A stretch of DNA of 64,000 nt from Parasulfitobacter algicola (GTDB taxonomy: Bacteria; Pseudomonadota; Alphaproteobacteria; Rhodobacterales; Rhodobacteraceae), in the NCBI RefSeq assembly GCF_013315265.1, contig NZ_JABUFE010000001.1:469001-533000 (forward strand), read 5' to 3'. How positions within the stretch are numbered: position 1 is the stretch's first letter; every line of letters begins with the position of its first letter. Positions 1 to 7,915 of the stretch are shown in pieces. Both the position numbers and the translations under genes were made by a program. The notes under the pieces were generated by a model that saw nothing but the letters and a program-made list of their open reading frames with translations, did not search any database and was not told where the DNA came from.

Positions 1-104
1 GCCACCCTTGCCCTTGGCGGTCGCCACGCCCCGGCTGTGTCTTTGGTACAAATGACCAAACGTCCCAGCTGGGTCTGACTTTACGCGGGTTTCTGCTTTG
101 TTAA

Positions 105-146
105 CCCTTAGGAGGGGGCTGCTCTATCCAGTTGAGCCACGGGGGC
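105..146 (-). tRNA. 5' part of an interrupted tRNA-Arg(CCU)
   Basis: Read on the minus strand from 146 this gives a 7-nt acceptor 5' strand GCCCCCG, TG, a complete D arm (GCTC...GAGC), A26, anticodon 5' stem GCCCC and loop CTCCTAA with anticodon CCT at 112-110. Only three bases of the 3' anticodon stem (GGG, 107-105) follow. The sequence then diverges: no GGTTCGA-like T arm and no acceptor 3' strand are seen in the remaining 104 bases to the window edge. It is therefore a tRNA broken at the anticodon stem-loop, either an attachment-site half left by an integrative element or a gene split by an intron or insertion that continues outside the window. Confidence 0.6.
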
Positions 147-300
147 CATCTATTTGATTTAATTATGTAAATCCCATCTTGAGCGTTGAGCATATTTGCT
201 CAGGGTAGCGTGCGGGGTAGCAAAAGTAGCATTCCGCGCGCCGCCGATGTTGTGCCTTTTGTGTCACTGGTGGTCAATAAGCCAATATTGCCTAGCGACG

Positions 301-1176
301 CTATTTCCAAATGGCACGCGTTTTCCAGTCAGTTGGAAAACCCATAGCATCCACGTTCACTGAGGCGGGGCGATTTTCGATCAGATCAACAAGCTGTGGT
401 ATCCAGCCATGTCCACCATTCGGGTCAATTTCCACCAAAAGTGCCGCCAACACTATCAGCCTCGAATAGCACCGCGTATTGTTTGTTAAGTCGGATGCGT
501 AAGACTTGGCTTTCTTAGGTGCATTCACACGGAGTTCTGCGTTCCAAAGGCGACCATGATGGGCGCAGATGTTCCGAAGAGTGGCTATGGTTTTGTACCA
601 AGACACGCAGATTGTTTCGTCAAAGCCGAAGCCTTTGGCAATTTCCTTGCGATATTTAAGCTCCAAGTCGGCATATAACTTCGAAAGTTGGCCGAAAGTT
701 GAAGCCTCGGTAAGACACCAAATCGCTGGCAAATGCGGTTCGCTGTACTCGGCTTTGTAATGGGTTATAGAGAGATGTTTTCCCCTCTCTCCGAGCTGCC
801 GCATATTTGTTACTGCGTCTTTGCTATCAAAAAATGCCTCATCATAGTAAAAGTGCGGCCCACCGTGTGCGCCCATTACATTAATGATGTGTGACCGAAG
901 CGCGACCTCAATGCGCTCAATTGCATCAAGGCAGAGTAGTCTCAATTTTCGGTCAAAGTTGTATACGTCCACGATTTGTTCGAAAGTCGTCCCGGCTGTG
1001 AACTGTTTCGAAGCATCTTCAAACGGGCGGGTGTAGATTTTCAGGCGATAGTACCCTAAGTAAGAAAGGCACCTTACCGCATAGGGTTGATCCGCTATCA
1101 CCATCCCTTTGCGCTGCATAAAGGCGATAAGGTCAGCAACTGAAAGTGCGGGTTTGTTGAATTTTCTTTTTGCCAT
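301..1176 (-). CDS. Abi family protein (Abi_2, AbiD/AbiF-like)
   Basis: A 291-aa protein of the Abi_2 family, linked in lactococci to abortive infection (AbiD, AbiF), in which phage infection leads to growth arrest of the host cell. The family pattern is clear: an N-terminal KPALSVADLIAFMQRKG helix, the YNFDRKLRLLCLDAIERIEV helical core around residues 90-110, and a C-terminal RNICAHHGRLWN (about 215-226) that carries the R-x4-H signature of HEPN-type RNases. No signal peptide or membrane segment is seen. It stands alone between the broken tRNA and an unusual palindrome, a typical accessory position. An inverted repeat (AACCCCC at 1212-1218 with GGGGGTT at 1242-1248) lies in its upstream region. 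RNase activity and phage defence are inferred from family only. Confidence 0.88.
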   Translation of the reverse strand: MAKRKFNKPALSVADLIAFMQRKGMVIADQPYAVRCLSYLGYYRLKIYTRPFEDASKQFTAGTTFEQIVDVYNFDRKLRLLCLDAIERIEVALRSHIINVMGAHGGPHFYYDEAFFDSKDAVTNMRQLGERGKHLSITHYKAEYSEPHLPAIWCLTEASTFGQLSKLYADLELKYRKEIAKGFGFDETICVSWYKTIATLRNICAHHGRLWNAELRVNAPKKAKSYASDLTNNTRCYSRLIVLAALLVEIDPNGGHGWIPQLVDLIENRPASVNVDAMGFPTDWKTRAIWK

Positions 1177-1309
1177 AATGGCTTATGATTATCTTAAGCG
1201 GGCAAAAAATAAACCCCCTGGTGCGCATCGTAGAGAGGCGTGGGGGTTCTGATCACCTCCGATATGGCATCAGAATGTGTTAATACCAAGTAAATATATG
1301 TTGAGATTC

Positions 1310-1364
1310 CAAAGGTCCGTTATACAACAACTGCTTTAAGCAGTTGTTGTATAACGGACCTTTG
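1310..1364. repeat. Perfect palindrome, 27-bp arms with a 1-nt centre
   Basis: Arm 1310-1336 is the exact reverse complement of 1338-1364, with a single T at 1337 between them. It lies between the divergent Abi gene (start 1176) and the winged-helix gene (start 1455). There is no T-run on either side, and the stem is much longer than a normal terminator. It may be a cruciform or operator, an RNA hairpin element, or the joined ends of a lost insertion sequence. Confidence 0.9.
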
Positions 1365-1454
1365 AGCACTTGTCAACTCATTTTTAGAACTATAACCTTC
1401 TGTTTTAAAAGAATGTTTGTTATAGTTATTCTTGCAACATGTTGAGATAACACT

Positions 1455-1829
1455 ATGCCCGATCCTGATACATACGTCCAGCAGCTCGAAGCGGATAAGG
1501 CCGCGCTCGAAGCACGTATAGCCGACCTCCAATCTGAGGTGCGGACAATCAACAATCTAATATATCGAAGACGTTCCCAAGGCCTGGCTGCGTCCGAAGG
1601 CGCAGCAGTGAACCTGAAGAATGCTGATCGATTGTTCTTTGAGGCGATGATCCTAGAAGCACTCAACAGTTCAAACCGTGGCCTGCGAACGGGCGAAATA
1701 CATACACACATAACCAAGCGAGGATACGAGCTAAACTACAACACCTTACGCAGCTACGTAACCAAAATGCGAGATCGCGGAGTAATCAAGAAAGCCACAA
1801 CTTACTCCTACTATTGGCTCCCTGCGTAG
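1455..1829 (+). CDS. Coiled-coil plus winged-helix protein, uncharacterised
   Basis: A 124-aa protein that I do not recognise by name. Residues 8-35 are a heptad-like coiled coil (QQLEADKAALEARIADLQ). Residues about 58-124 read as a winged helix: FFEAMILEALNSSNRGLRT, then a recognition-helix-like stretch (YNTLRSYVTKMRDRGVI) and a wing ending YSYYWLPA. This suggests a small dimeric DNA-binding protein. The start is the ATG at 1455; no good Shine-Dalgarno sequence is visible. The 27-bp palindrome lies about 90 bp upstream and could be its own operator, which is inference. A hairpin follows the gene at 1844-1888. The neighbourhood is accessory in character. Confidence 0.6.
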   Translation: MPDPDTYVQQLEADKAALEARIADLQSEVRTINNLIYRRRSQGLAASEGAAVNLKNADRLFFEAMILEALNSSNRGLRTGEIHTHITKRGYELNYNTLRSYVTKMRDRGVIKKATTYSYYWLPA

Positions 1830-1843
1830 GACTTACCCAAACG

Positions 1844-1888
1844 GGGCCGACAAATCCGGGAAGCCGTTACCGGACGCTTCGTCGGCCC
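1844..1888 (+). terminator. Stem-loop after the winged-helix gene
   Basis: GGGCCGAC (1844-1851) pairs with GTCGGCCC (1881-1888), and the loop contains a second CCGG/CCGG pairing. It is followed by AAAACC rather than a clear T-tract, so it is terminator-like only. It sits 15 bp after the stop codon. Confidence 0.4.
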
Positions 1889-2018
1889 AAAACCACGGGG
1901 CAGGGGTTCCCTTGGCTAAACCATCCGATTAAAAGAAGAGCATCAAAAACCCAGTTGGCTATTTGTTGTGCGGTTTTAGCCATGTTCTGTACTTCCTAGG
2001 GCACATCACACACAGGCC

Positions 2019-2618
2019 CTATAAGCTGCAATAGCTTTGCGATGATGTCCATGCGGCCATGCTTTCGCGTTTTTCTGCGCTAAAGAACGGGCCCCAGTCG
2101 GCGGCCACACCACCACGATTGCCGTCTTCTTTAAAGGCCACTGCATTGTCGCGCGTAACTGTCGTTGCCATGATCCGAATGGCGCAGCTTAAATTAGCCT
2201 CGCCATTTTTCAACGCACGCCCGGATTTGGCTTTGCAGCCGTACCCTTCGGCCGTCGCTGGCGATATCTGCACCAGACCAAACCATTGTCCGCCACCGCC
2301 AACGGCCTGTGGGTTCCACGTGCTTTCATACTTCGCCAAGGCTGACAAAAGCCCAGACCAAAACGCGCGACGCTCGGCCGGGTTCGCCTCGGCATAGGCG
2401 GGGCACCATGTGTCTATATCGTTGGGAACCGTGCTGATCAGTGGCGCGCCGTGTGATTGAAGCGCACTTAGGCTTGCGCGCGTCCAATCATCCCCATCTT
2501 CATGAAAATCCCATTGCATAACAGGCAGATAGTCTTCGTCATTGTCTGACGTATCCGCCCCGCACCCAATAGGAAGCGCAAGCAAAAAGGCACAAGATAT
2601 CATCTTTACAGTTTTCAT
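2019..2618 (-). CDS. Lytic-transglycosylase-like lipoprotein
   Basis: A 199-aa secreted protein. The N-terminus has a lipoprotein signal peptide ending in the lipobox LPIGC (Cys19), so membrane anchoring is expected. Residues about 85-150 resemble a lysozyme-like SLT domain: LLSALAKYESTWNPQAVG holds the usual Glu-Ser of goose-type transglycosylases, and WFGLVQISPATAEGYGC matches the substrate-groove motif. It would cleave peptidoglycan glycan strands at the cell envelope. The C-terminal part is rich in Cys (C in GYGC, LSCAI, SYCSL), suggesting disulfides. It is divergent from gatB and shares the 2619-2742 intergenic region with it. Whether it belongs to the accessory strip or the core chromosome is not clear. 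Confidence 0.75.
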   Translation of the reverse strand: MKTVKMISCAFLLALPIGCGADTSDNDEDYLPVMQWDFHEDGDDWTRASLSALQSHGAPLISTVPNDIDTWCPAYAEANPAERRAFWSGLLSALAKYESTWNPQAVGGGGQWFGLVQISPATAEGYGCKAKSGRALKNGEANLSCAIRIMATTVTRDNAVAFKEDGNRGGVAADWGPFFSAEKRESMAAWTSSQSYCSL

Positions 2619-2742
2619 ACTGCTAACTTTGAAAACTTATGCTTGCGACACAAGTCTTTTCTGCATCTGTCGCAATCATCGGCGGGCTTGCCCCCTTGGC
2701 ACGGCTGTTTTAGAACGCAGTGAAATGTAAAGGACCCGTGCC

Positions 2743-4254
2743 ATGCTTGATCTGACATATGACACACCCAAACCCAAGGTAATTGCTGGTGCAAAGCACG
2801 ATTGGGAACTTGTGATCGGGATGGAAGTCCATGCGCAGGTGTCGTCAAAGGCCAAGCTGTTTTCTGGCGCGTCTACGCAATTCGGGGCCGAGCCGAATTC
2901 GAACGTGGCATTCGTGGATGCGGGCATGCCGGGTATGTTGCCAGTGATCAATGATGGCTGCGTGGCATTGGCTGTCAAAACCGGTTTAGGACTGAAAGCG
3001 CAGATCAATTTGTGGTCAGCCTTTGACCGCAAGAACTATTTTTATCCTGATTTGCCGCAGGGTTATCAGATTTCGCAATTGTATCACCCGATCGTGGGCG
3101 AAGGCGAAGTGTTGGTCGAAATGGGTGACGGAACCGCGCGGACGGTGCGGATCGAACGGATTCATCTGGAACAGGACGCGGGCAAGTCGATCCATGATAT
3201 GGACCCAGCGATGAGTTTTGTGGATTTGAACCGCACCGGCGTTGCCCTGATGGAGATTGTCAGCCGCCCCGATATCCGTGGGCCCGAAGAAGCCGCCGCC
3301 TATATTTCCAAGATGCGTCAGATACTTAGGTATCTTGGGACTTGTGATGGCAACATGCAAAACGGCAATTTGCGTGCAGACGTGAACGTATCGGTTTGCA
3401 AGCCTGGCCAGTATGAGAAGTATCAGGAAACACAGGATTTTTCCCATCTGGGCACACGGTGCGAGATCAAGAATATGAATTCAATGCGGTTCATTCAGCA
3501 GGCCATTGATCACGAGGCCCGTCGCCAGATTGCGATTTTGGAAGATGGCGGGAAAATTGACCAAGAAACAAGGCTTTACGACCCTGACAAGGGCGAAACA
3601 CGGTCGATGCGATCCAAGGAAGAAGCGCATGATTACCGCTATTTCCCCGACCCCGATCTGCTGCCGCTTGAGATTGAGCAAGCCTGGGTTGATGAAATTG
3701 CCGCAGATATGCCGGAATTGCCGGATGAGAAAAAAGCGCGTTTTATCAAAGACTTCAGTCTTTCCGACTATGATGCCAGCGTATTGACGGCCGAGGCTGA
3801 AAATGCCGCGTTTTTTGAAGCCGTGGCCGACGGTCAAGACGGCAAACTGGCCGCAAACTGGGTTATCAACGAACTATTTGGTCGGTTGAAAAAAGAAGAT
3901 CACGACATCACCGAAAGCCCGATCAACCCTTCGCAACTGTCTGATATAATTGAACTAATTTCTAAAGGTGAGATTTCGGGCAAGATTGCGAAAGACCTGT
4001 TTGAGATCGTTTATACCGAAGGCGGCGACCCTGCGAAAATCGTGGAAGAACGCGGTATGAAGCAGGTCACTGACACCGGTGCGATTGAGGCAGCGGTAGA
4101 TAAGGTGATTGCTGAAAACCCGGCACAAGTGCAAAAAGCCAAGCAAAATCCAAAGCTTGCAGGGTGGTTTGTGGGTCAGGTGATGAAAGTCACAGGCGGC
4201 AAGGCGAACCCAAAGACCGTGAACGAAATCGTCGCCAAAAAGCTGCAAGGGTAG
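2743..4254 (+). CDS. gatB: Asp-tRNA(Asn)/Glu-tRNA(Gln) amidotransferase subunit B
   Basis: A 503-aa GatB, the kinase/tRNA-binding subunit of the GatCAB amidotransferase. The enzyme activates mischarged Glu-tRNA(Gln) or Asp-tRNA(Asn) with ATP, then amidates it with ammonia from GatA. The N-terminal cradle domain carries [19 protein letters not shown] (about 26-44) and [13 protein letters not shown]. The GatB/YqeY helical C-terminus (about 350-500) includes [18 protein letters not shown]. Length is normal for the family. The start ATG has AAAGGA about 10 bp upstream. gatA and gatC are not adjacent here, which is common in alphaproteobacteria. A hairpin overlaps the stop codon. Confidence 0.97.
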   Translation: MLDLTYDTPKPKVIAGAKHDWELVIGMEVHAQVSSKAKLFSGASTQFGAEPNSNVAFVDAGMPGMLPVINDGCVALAVKTGLGLKAQINLWSAFDRKNYFYPDLPQGYQISQLYHPIVGEGEVLVEMGDGTARTVRIERIHLEQDAGKSIHDMDPAMSFVDLNRTGVALMEIVSRPDIRGPEEAAAYISKMRQILRYLGTCDGNMQNGNLRADVNVSVCKPGQYEKYQETQDFSHLGTRCEIKNMNSMRFIQQAIDHEARRQIAILEDGGKIDQETRLYDPDKGETRSMRSKEEAHDYRYFPDPDLLPLEIEQAWVDEIAADMPELPDEKKARFIKDFSLSDYDASVLTAEAENAAFFEAVADGQDGKLAANWVINELFGRLKKEDHDITESPINPSQLSDIIELISKGEISGKIAKDLFEIVYTEGGDPAKIVEERGMKQVTDTGAIEAAVDKVIAENPAQVQKAKQNPKLAGWFVGQVMKVTGGKANPKTVNEIVAKKLQG

Positions 4255-4280
4255 GCGGTTTCGTTAACGAACCCCTACCC
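4249..4280 (+). terminator. Hairpin across the gatB stop codon
   Basis: GGGTAGG (4249-4255, containing the TAG stop) pairs with CCTACCC (4274-4280). The interior is itself near-palindromic (GGTT-T-CGTTAACG-AACC), so nearly the whole 32 nt can fold. No T-tract follows. Confidence 0.45.
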
Positions 4281-4290
4281 CTGCGCACGT

Positions 4291-4344
4291 AGTTTTGTAT
4301 ATTTTGTACACGGGTTTTGTACTTAAAGTTTTGTACAAAACTTT
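4291..4344. promoter_or_regulatory. Four TTTTGTA direct repeats ending in a 20-bp palindrome
   Basis: TTTTGTA occurs four times within about 45 bp (starting near 4292, 4302, 4315 and 4329). The last copy lies inside the perfect 20-bp palindrome 4325-4344, AAAGTTTTGT / ACAAAACTTT. This looks like an operator array for a dimeric regulator. It lies in a 430-bp intergenic stretch between gatB and the pirin gene, with no other gene visible there. The regulator is unknown. Confidence 0.5.
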
Positions 4345-4505
4345 GAAAATTTAGCGATAAGTCGTGAAAATTCCTTTTGTGTAGGAAACAGAGCTATGCA
4401 CAACAAGCAGAGAAAATTTTAAGGGGCTGAATATTGCTCCCTTACTTCCGTTATTATTATTTAAAGTCAGCCATTAAATCTGCTTCTGACGAATTTAAGC
4501 CCTGA

Positions 4506-4586
4506 GGGCAGCGCCCGGCCCGAGGTGGGGCGCTGCCCGGTGGTGCCCGCCGGGCGGATTGGGGTGAATAGTGCTCCACCCCTTTT
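4506..4586 (+). terminator. Two GC-rich hairpins, the second with a T-run
   Basis: GGGCAGCGCCC (4506-4516) pairs perfectly with GGGCGCTGCCC (4528-4538). A second stem, GGGGTG (4561-4566) with CACCCC (4577-4582), is followed directly by TTTT (4583-4586) and looks like an intrinsic terminator. These GC-rich elements sit in an otherwise AT-rich intergenic region, about 100 bp before the pirin start. Confidence 0.45.
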
Positions 4587-4684
4587 GCGCATTCAGGCAC
4601 AGCATCGGTGCGGATGGGGCAGATTGTATCGGGGTCTTTTGTAGCCATCTTTGGGGTAACTCAGAAATTGATGGAGATATCACA

Positions 4685-5383
4685 ATGCCTATGATTCACG
4701 ACAAGGCCGTTCGGGGCCGCACTGATATGGGATGGCTGGACAGCTTTCACACATTTTCCTTTGGGCACTTCAACGACCCCGCGCGGATGGGGCACCGTGC
4801 GTTGCGGGTGATCAATGAAGATCGCGTTATTCCGGGTGCTGGCTTTGGTACGCATCCGCATGCGGATATGGATATTCTGACCTATGTAATCTCGGGCGCG
4901 TTGCGGCACGAGGATTCGATGGGCAACGGGTCGATTATTCGCCCCGGTGAGGTGCAGCATATGTCGGCGGGCACTGGCGTTATGCATTCGGAAATGAATG
5001 CGTCAGACACGGATCCGGTGCATTTTCTGCAAATCTGGATCATGCCGGACAAACGCGGCATCAAACCCAGTTATGATCAACGGTCGATTGATCAGGATGC
5101 GATGCGCAATCAGTTCGGTCTGATCGCCGGACCGATGCCGCAGGACGATGCGATTGCGTTGGCGTCGGACACGTCGCTTTATGTGGCCCGCCTGGACGAT
5201 GGGCAGACCGCAACGCATAGTTTTGCCAAAGGGCGTGCCGGGTTCTTGCAAGTCACCGATGGGATCGTCGAGGTGCAGGGCGAACGTTTTTCTGCGGGCG
5301 ATGGGCTGCAGTTTGACGACATTGACCTGCTTAAGGTCACAGCCCACAGTGAAGCCGAGATTCTGTTGTTTGATCTGGCATAA
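4685..5383 (+). CDS. Pirin family protein
   Basis: A 232-aa bicupin of the pirin family (YhhW/quercetinase-like). The N-terminal cupin carries the metal-ligand pattern: FGTHPHADMDILTYVISG (two His in PHAD), then GEVQHMSAGTGVMHSE with His and Glu. Pirins are cytoplasmic Fe(II) proteins; some show quercetin 2,3-dioxygenase activity or act as redox-sensitive cofactors. The substrate here is unknown. I chose the ATG at 4685, with GGAGAT upstream and the conserved MIHDKAVRGRTDMGW start, over a longer in-frame reading from 4571 that has no family resemblance. The gene is monocistronic, followed by a hairpin at 5392-5418. Confidence 0.93.
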   Translation: MPMIHDKAVRGRTDMGWLDSFHTFSFGHFNDPARMGHRALRVINEDRVIPGAGFGTHPHADMDILTYVISGALRHEDSMGNGSIIRPGEVQHMSAGTGVMHSEMNASDTDPVHFLQIWIMPDKRGIKPSYDQRSIDQDAMRNQFGLIAGPMPQDDAIALASDTSLYVARLDDGQTATHSFAKGRAGFLQVTDGIVEVQGERFSAGDGLQFDDIDLLKVTAHSEAEILLFDLA

Positions 5384-5391
5384 TTGACATT

Positions 5392-5418
5392 ACATATGGG
5401 GCAATGGTCCCCATATGT
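5392..5418 (+). terminator. Hairpin after the pirin gene
   Basis: ACATATGGGG (5392-5401) pairs perfectly with CCCCATATGT (5409-5418) around a 7-nt loop, 9 bp after the pirin stop. Only weak T-richness follows. Confidence 0.5.
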
Positions 5419-5531
5419 TAGCATGTTTCCACCGCTTATAGTTTCAAGCAGATATATGATATTGAAACCCCCTGTTCAGATTATATAACCCTATCAATAA
5501 AAAGAACATTTTTACTATTGGAGTTATAGAA

Positions 5532-6002
5532 ATGATTAGATCAAGTGCGATTGCTTTTTGCACATTCATCACTTTGGCAGGCTGTGTTGAAGATCAAGGT
5601 GTAGCTGGAACAGATTATGACAATCGCATCAGCACATTAACCATACTATGCAACTCGCATTACCCATTTACGCAGGACTGCTCTAATTGGGTTGGTGCAA
5701 AACGAAAGCTAGAAATTGAAGGATTTCGTGTAAATGTTGCCGCAACAGGGGATGGTCAAACCATTCTTGTCATGGACCCAGATGGGATAGCCAGAAAAAC
5801 GGTAAATGTGTTCGGGGCCTTAAATAAAGAACAAAACAAGGCCTCAAACAATTCATTTGAAGCCGTCCAAAAAGTTCTTTTGAGAAATGGAGTGAGAATA
5901 AACCGTGTGCTGCCCCTGACCTCAATGGGAAGTATCGATGGTTATATTCTAGAGCTTTCGAAAGAAGGGTATTCTTATCTGAAACCGTATACGGTGAAGT
6001 AG
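5532..6002 (+). CDS. Small lipoprotein, uncharacterised
   Basis: A 156-aa protein with a lipoprotein signal peptide (MIRSSAIAFCTFITLAGC; lipobox LAGC, Cys18), so it is probably membrane-anchored in the envelope. The mature part has two Cys in ILCNSHYPFTQDC that may form a disulfide. I recognise no domain. The gene and its upstream region are richer in A/T than the neighbours (many AAA/ATT codons), which hints at acquisition or low expression. Shine-Dalgarno: ATTGGAG before the ATG. It converges with the mch gene, with a bidirectional hairpin between them. Confidence 0.7.
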   Translation: MIRSSAIAFCTFITLAGCVEDQGVAGTDYDNRISTLTILCNSHYPFTQDCSNWVGAKRKLEIEGFRVNVAATGDGQTILVMDPDGIARKTVNVFGALNKEQNKASNNSFEAVQKVLLRNGVRINRVLPLTSMGSIDGYILELSKEGYSYLKPYTVK

Positions 6003-6049
6003 GATTAACCTGGTGTGTTATGCTTACACGCCCGATGAACCACGCGCAG

Positions 6050-6068
6050 TCCCGGATGCGATCCGGGA
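6050..6068. terminator. Bidirectional hairpin between convergent genes
   Basis: TCCCGGAT (6050-6057) and ATCCGGGA (6061-6068) form a perfect 8-bp stem with a 3-nt loop, between the lipoprotein gene (ends 6002) and mch (ends 6093 on the minus strand). Confidence 0.6.
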
Positions 6069-6092
6069 TCTTATGTTCTGATCGCGGTGATT

Positions 6093-7121
6093 TTAAACCG
6101 GCATCAAGGCCCAGTAATCCAGATCCAGCAGAACATCCGGGTTGTATTTACCATCTCCGCCTTTCAGCTCAAAAGGCGCGCCTTTGGTGGCGACCAGGCG
6201 CAGGCGAATGGCGCCGACGCCTGGGGCTGACGTTTCGGCTTTGTCCAGAACTTCGGACCAAGCCTTGATCGTATCGCCACTGAAACAGGGGTTGGCGTGG
6301 GCACCTGCGTTCAGGCCCGCGATCATCTGGGCGTTGGCCAGACCATTGAAGGACAGCGCGCGCGCCACCGAAATGACATGCCCGCCATAGATCAGCCGCT
6401 GGCCGTCGGGGCGAAAGGTGGCGTCGAAATGGACCTTGGCGGTGTTTTGCCACAGACGCGTGGCCATCATGTGTTCGGCCTCTTCAATTGTGACGCCGTC
6501 GACGTGATCAATCTGTTCACCGATCTGATAATCACCCCAACGATGCGATTCACCGGCCAACGCAAAGTCGTAATCTTCAAATGTCATACCGTCGGGAATG
6601 GCCAGATCGCTTGCGGCGACAGATTGGGCCAGATCAGGGATAACAGTTTCGGGCGCGGGGGCGTCAAGATTGTTTTTGCGGACCATCACCCAACGGACAT
6701 ATTCCAGAACAATTTCATCGCGCTGATTCAAACCTTGGGTGCGGACCCACACCACACCGGTCTTCCCGTTTGAGTTCTGCTTGACCCCGATCACCCTGGA
6801 CACTGATCGTAGCGTATCGCCGGGATAGACGGGCTGCGTAAAGCGCCCTTCGGCATAGCCCAGATTGGCGACCGCATTCAGTGATATATCAGGAACGGTC
6901 TTGCCAAACACGATGTGGAACGCGGCCAGATCATCAATGGGGGCTGCAGGCAGACCGCAGTTGCGCGCAAATTCGTCAGAAGAATAAAGCGCATGGCGGG
7001 CAGGATAAAGCGCATGGTACAGTGCGCGTTCACCCCCCGATATAGTGCGCGGAACGGCGTGGTGGATCACGTCGCCAACGGCGTAGTCTTCGAAAAAGCG
7101 GCCCGCGTTGGTTTTGGTCAT
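6093..7121 (-). CDS. mch: Mesaconyl-CoA hydratase (MaoC-type double hotdog)
   Basis: A 342-aa protein with two MaoC-like hotdog halves; the length fits Rhodobacter mesaconyl-CoA hydratase. It interconverts mesaconyl-C1-CoA and beta-methylmalyl-CoA in the ethylmalonyl-CoA pathway of acetyl-CoA assimilation. The N-terminal half includes RFFEDYAVGDVIHHAVPRT and RFTQPVYPGDTLRSVSRVIG. The C-terminal half has MMATRLWQNTAKVHFDA and YGGHVISVARALSFNGL. The assignment is supported by context: DUF1737, NnrU and malyl-CoA thioesterase genes follow in the order I recall from Rhodobacter. Its ATG abuts the stop of the upstream DUF1737 gene, so the two are probably translationally coupled. Confidence 0.9.
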   Translation of the reverse strand: MTKTNAGRFFEDYAVGDVIHHAVPRTISGGERALYHALYPARHALYSSDEFARNCGLPAAPIDDLAAFHIVFGKTVPDISLNAVANLGYAEGRFTQPVYPGDTLRSVSRVIGVKQNSNGKTGVVWVRTQGLNQRDEIVLEYVRWVMVRKNNLDAPAPETVIPDLAQSVAASDLAIPDGMTFEDYDFALAGESHRWGDYQIGEQIDHVDGVTIEEAEHMMATRLWQNTAKVHFDATFRPDGQRLIYGGHVISVARALSFNGLANAQMIAGLNAGAHANPCFSGDTIKAWSEVLDKAETSAPGVGAIRLRLVATKGAPFELKGGDGKYNPDVLLDLDYWALMPV

Positions 7122-7325
7122 TTATTGTTCGCCCAGTTTTATGTCGGGGGTATAGGTGCCGTCGGTTTCCTTGGTAACGGCCTGCCCGCAGCGCATCACA
7201 TCGTTGGCGTCGTCAAAGGCATAGGTGGGGCTGCCGTACAGATCCCAGCCTTTGTTAAGCGCATCGGTGACCTTGTGACAAAAGGCGGATGTGTCGTCGG
7301 CCGTCAGCAGGCGGTATAGTTTCAT
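7122..7325 (-). CDS. DUF1737 domain protein
   Basis: A 67-aa small protein starting MKLYRLLTADDTSAFCHKVTDAL and continuing LNKGWDLYGSPTYAF, the DUF1737 pattern. I chose the ATG at 7325, which matches the family N-terminus and lies 2 bp after the NnrU stop codon. A longer in-frame reading from 7352 would overlap NnrU. Function is unknown; it lies between nnrU and mch in the same minus-strand operon. It has no signal peptide and is probably cytoplasmic. Confidence 0.85.
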   Translation of the reverse strand: MKLYRLLTADDTSAFCHKVTDALNKGWDLYGSPTYAFDDANDVMRCGQAVTKETDGTYTPDIKLGEQ

Positions 7326-7326
7326 G

Positions 7327-7893
7327 TCATCCTCCGAAAGGGTAAACGCCAAGCCAGTTGTGGATCAGGGCGACAATGGTGAACAGAACAATCGTGATGC
7401 CGATCAGCACGATTTCTTTTTTGATGGGCGCGCGTTCGGGGCGTTGCCACGGACCTTCGGCCTTATTGATGGTAATGACCGAAATAACGGCCCACGCCAG
7501 CATTGAGCCGAACAGAATGATCGCGGCCAGATCACCGTTGACCAACAGATGCGCAGTGGCCCAGATTTTAACGCCGGTCAGTTGCGGGTGGCGAATTTTG
7601 GTGCCAAGCCAGACTTTTGCCCCCTTGGCTGCACTGGCGCCATAAGTGTAAAAGGCCAGCAACATCAGAAGGTTGTTAAGATGCGTCAGAAAGAACGGGG
7701 GTTGCCAGACCGGGATATAGTCAACACCGCGATAGCCGACCACGATCAAAACAAGACTGACGATTACGCCCAGGGCCACAAAGCCTTTGCCAGGATTACC
7801 CAGCTTGGCGCGCGCATCTGGGAACCAGCGTTTGAATAGATGGACGACAAACCAACCCAGGATGCCAATGATCAAAAATGCCCAGTATAACAT
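7327..7893 (-). CDS. NnrU family membrane protein
   Basis: A 188-aa polytopic inner-membrane protein with about five hydrophobic helices: LYWAFLIIGILGWFVVHLF, FVALGVIVSLVLIVVGY, LNNLLMLLAFYTYGASAA, a central one near AAIILFGSMLAWAVISVI, and IVLIGITIVLFTIVALI. Family features include THLNNLLMLLAF and KIRHPQLTGVKIWATAHLLVNGD. NnrU was first noted next to nitrite/NO reductase genes, but the family is broad and no denitrification gene is seen here. It is embedded in the ethylmalonyl-CoA block; its link to that pathway is unexplained. Confidence 0.9.
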   Translation of the reverse strand: MLYWAFLIIGILGWFVVHLFKRWFPDARAKLGNPGKGFVALGVIVSLVLIVVGYRGVDYIPVWQPPFFLTHLNNLLMLLAFYTYGASAAKGAKVWLGTKIRHPQLTGVKIWATAHLLVNGDLAAIILFGSMLAWAVISVITINKAEGPWQRPERAPIKKEIVLIGITIVLFTIVALIHNWLGVYPFGG

Positions 7894-7915
7894 CGTGCCT
7901 ATCCCTGTAATCGGT

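Noticed and set aside
1-110. Group I intron in tRNA-Arg(CCU)
   Set aside because: Known in this tRNA in Agrobacterium, but no guide sequence pairing with the 5' exon and no recognisable core are seen in the bases available. Not excluded, only unsupported; kept as an alternative in the finding.
1310-1364. Rho-independent terminator
   Set aside because: No T-run on either strand, nearly no loop, and it lies between the starts of divergent genes, not after a stop.
4571-4684. Longer N-terminus for the pirin protein from an ATG at 4571
   Set aside because: The added 38 residues lie in a terminator-like hairpin and have no pirin resemblance; the ATG at 4685 has a good ribosome site and the family start.
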